This document shows, piece after piece, positions 12,506 through 13,111 of a stretch of 13,111 nucleotides of DNA (its first letter is position 1; each line of letters starts with the position of its first letter). Origin of the DNA: Gammaproteobacteria bacterium (GTDB taxonomy: Bacteria; Pseudomonadota; Gammaproteobacteria; SZUA-229); NCBI GenBank assembly GCA_011051475.1, contig DRLE01000062.1, positions 1 through 13,111 of the forward strand, read 5' to 3'. The translations under genes were made by a program, and so were the position numbers. Under the pieces are notes generated by a model that was not told where the DNA came from, searched no databases, and worked only from the letters and a program-made list of their open reading frames with translations.

Positions 12506-13111
12506 TTAAATCGGGCAACAGATATCGCCCAGTCGTTCTGTCAGTAACAGGTTTTCCCGGTAATCAATCGGTACCACGATCAGGCTGGGACCCTGTTCGC
12601 TGAAGGCGGTCTCCAGGGTACTGACCAGGTCGCGGCTGTTTTCCACGCGGTGGCCGTACCAGCCGAAGGCTCTGGCCAGTTGCAGCCAGTCGGGGTTGTC
12701 GAAGCTGAGATTGGTGTGTTTGCCGAAGCCTGTCTCCTGTTTCCATTCAATCAGGCCATAGGCGTGATCCTCCCAGATCATGGTGACGATATTGACGTTC
12801 AGGCGCTTTGCGGTTTCCATTTCCTGCACGTTCATCAAAAAGCCGCCATCACCGGCAACGGCCAGGATGCGCCGAGCCGGATGCACCAGGGCTGCGGAAA
12901 TGGCGCCGGGCAGGGCGAACCCCATGGAGCAGAAGCCGTTGGGAATCAGGCAGGTATTGGGCTCGTGGCACTGGTAGTGGCGGGCTACCCACATTTTGTG
13001 TGCACCAACATCCGACAGCAGGATATCATCAGGCCCCATGACCTGGCGGCAGTCCCACAACACTTTCTGCGGACGGATGCAGCCGTGGGTATCGTCATCC
13101 TTGTACCAGGC
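12506..13111 (-). CDS. Acetolactate synthase-type thiamine-diphosphate enzyme, C-terminal part (5'-partial)
   Basis: The frame is open through the last base of the window, so the gene starts outside it. 201 residues of the C-terminal, thiamine-diphosphate and Mg2+-binding domain are visible. The GDG motif appears as AVAGDGGFLMNVQEMETA. The partner position normally read as N-N or N-D is here W-E-D-H-A-Y-G. It is followed by a substrate-side segment LIEWKQETGFG and a tail IVVPIDYRENLLLTERLG much like catabolic AlsS proteins (VPVDYSDN in Bacillus AlsS, from memory). Family members condense two pyruvates to 2-acetolactate, but relatives include sulfoacetaldehyde acetyltransferase, glyoxylate carboligase and pyruvate oxidase, and the missing N-terminal part would be needed to decide. 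The GTG at 13063 is internal. It is probably cotranscribed with the aldehyde dehydrogenase downstream. Confidence 0.85.
   Translation of the reverse strand, partial: AWYKDDDTHGCIRPQKVLWDCRQVMGPDDILLSDVGAHKMWVARHYQCHEPNTCLIPNGFCSMGFALPGAISAALVHPARRILAVAGDGGFLMNVQEMETAKRLNVNIVTMIWEDHAYGLIEWKQETGFGKHTNLSFDNPDWLQLARAFGWYGHRVENSRDLVSTLETAFSEQGPSLIVVPIDYRENLLLTERLGDICCPI

Noticed and set aside
11770..12603. 277-codon open frame on the plus strand
   Set aside because: It is antisense to the aldehyde dehydrogenase gene, whose active-site motifs are all intact on the other strand, and it runs through the CACAGAG palindrome. It is a shadow frame.

Overview
The window reads as a chromosomal stretch of a gammaproteobacterium of moderate GC content. 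The best clues are housekeeping genes of enterobacterial or pseudomonad type: an RlmG 23S rRNA methyltransferase, a CsdA/DeaD-type DEAD-box helicase with its C-terminal RNA-binding domain, and a TrmH-family methyltransferase. The genus cannot be named from the sequence. No rRNA, tRNA, CRISPR array, phage gene or transposase was seen.

Layout, left to right. (1) 1-1113, plus strand: rlmG, cut at its 5' end by the window edge. (2) 1114-1454: a gene-free interval of stacked palindromic repeats, including a 206-bp element with 20-bp terminal inverted repeats (TIRs). (3) 1455-2024, plus: a small outer-membrane beta-barrel protein. (4) 2025-2193: convergent intergenic space with another hairpin repeat. 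(5) 4016 down to 2194, minus: a three-gene operon of an RluA-type pseudouridine synthase, a small DUF4870-like membrane protein and a TrmH-like methyltransferase, with a good sigma70 promoter at 3988-4016. (6) 4185-6068, plus: deaD, whose last codons and stop lie inside the TIR of a second, 137-bp palindromic element. (7) 6220-6806, plus: a promoter and a two-gene ParE-type toxin-antitoxin module with overlapping genes. (8) 10710 down to 6861, minus: four genes in series encoding a membrane diguanylate cyclase, a cupin, a nitrobindin-like heme-binding beta-barrel protein and a PAS-GGDEF-EAL protein. (9) 13111 down to 10960, minus: the 3' part of a thiamine-diphosphate enzyme of the acetolactate synthase family followed by an aldehyde dehydrogenase, separated by a perfect 28-bp inverted repeat.

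How the genes work together. The left half is mostly RNA maintenance: rRNA or tRNA methylation, pseudouridylation and RNA unwinding. The right half is signalling and metabolism. The cyclic-di-GMP cluster pairs a cyclase carrying the product-inhibition site with a protein whose phosphodiesterase residues are all present, and places a putative heme protein and a cupin between them. This suggests, by inference, heme-, NO- or redox-linked control of c-di-GMP. The synthase and dehydrogenase probably act on related 2-oxo acid or aldehyde substrates.

The most distinctive structure is not a gene. Most of the larger gaps hold a palindromic repeat, from at least four sequence families. Two of them share the same TIR, about CCAGGGAAYCTCTGATTAAT, while differing in length and core. 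One of these has become part of deaD, supplying its last five codons, its stop codon and a terminator-like hairpin followed by six T.
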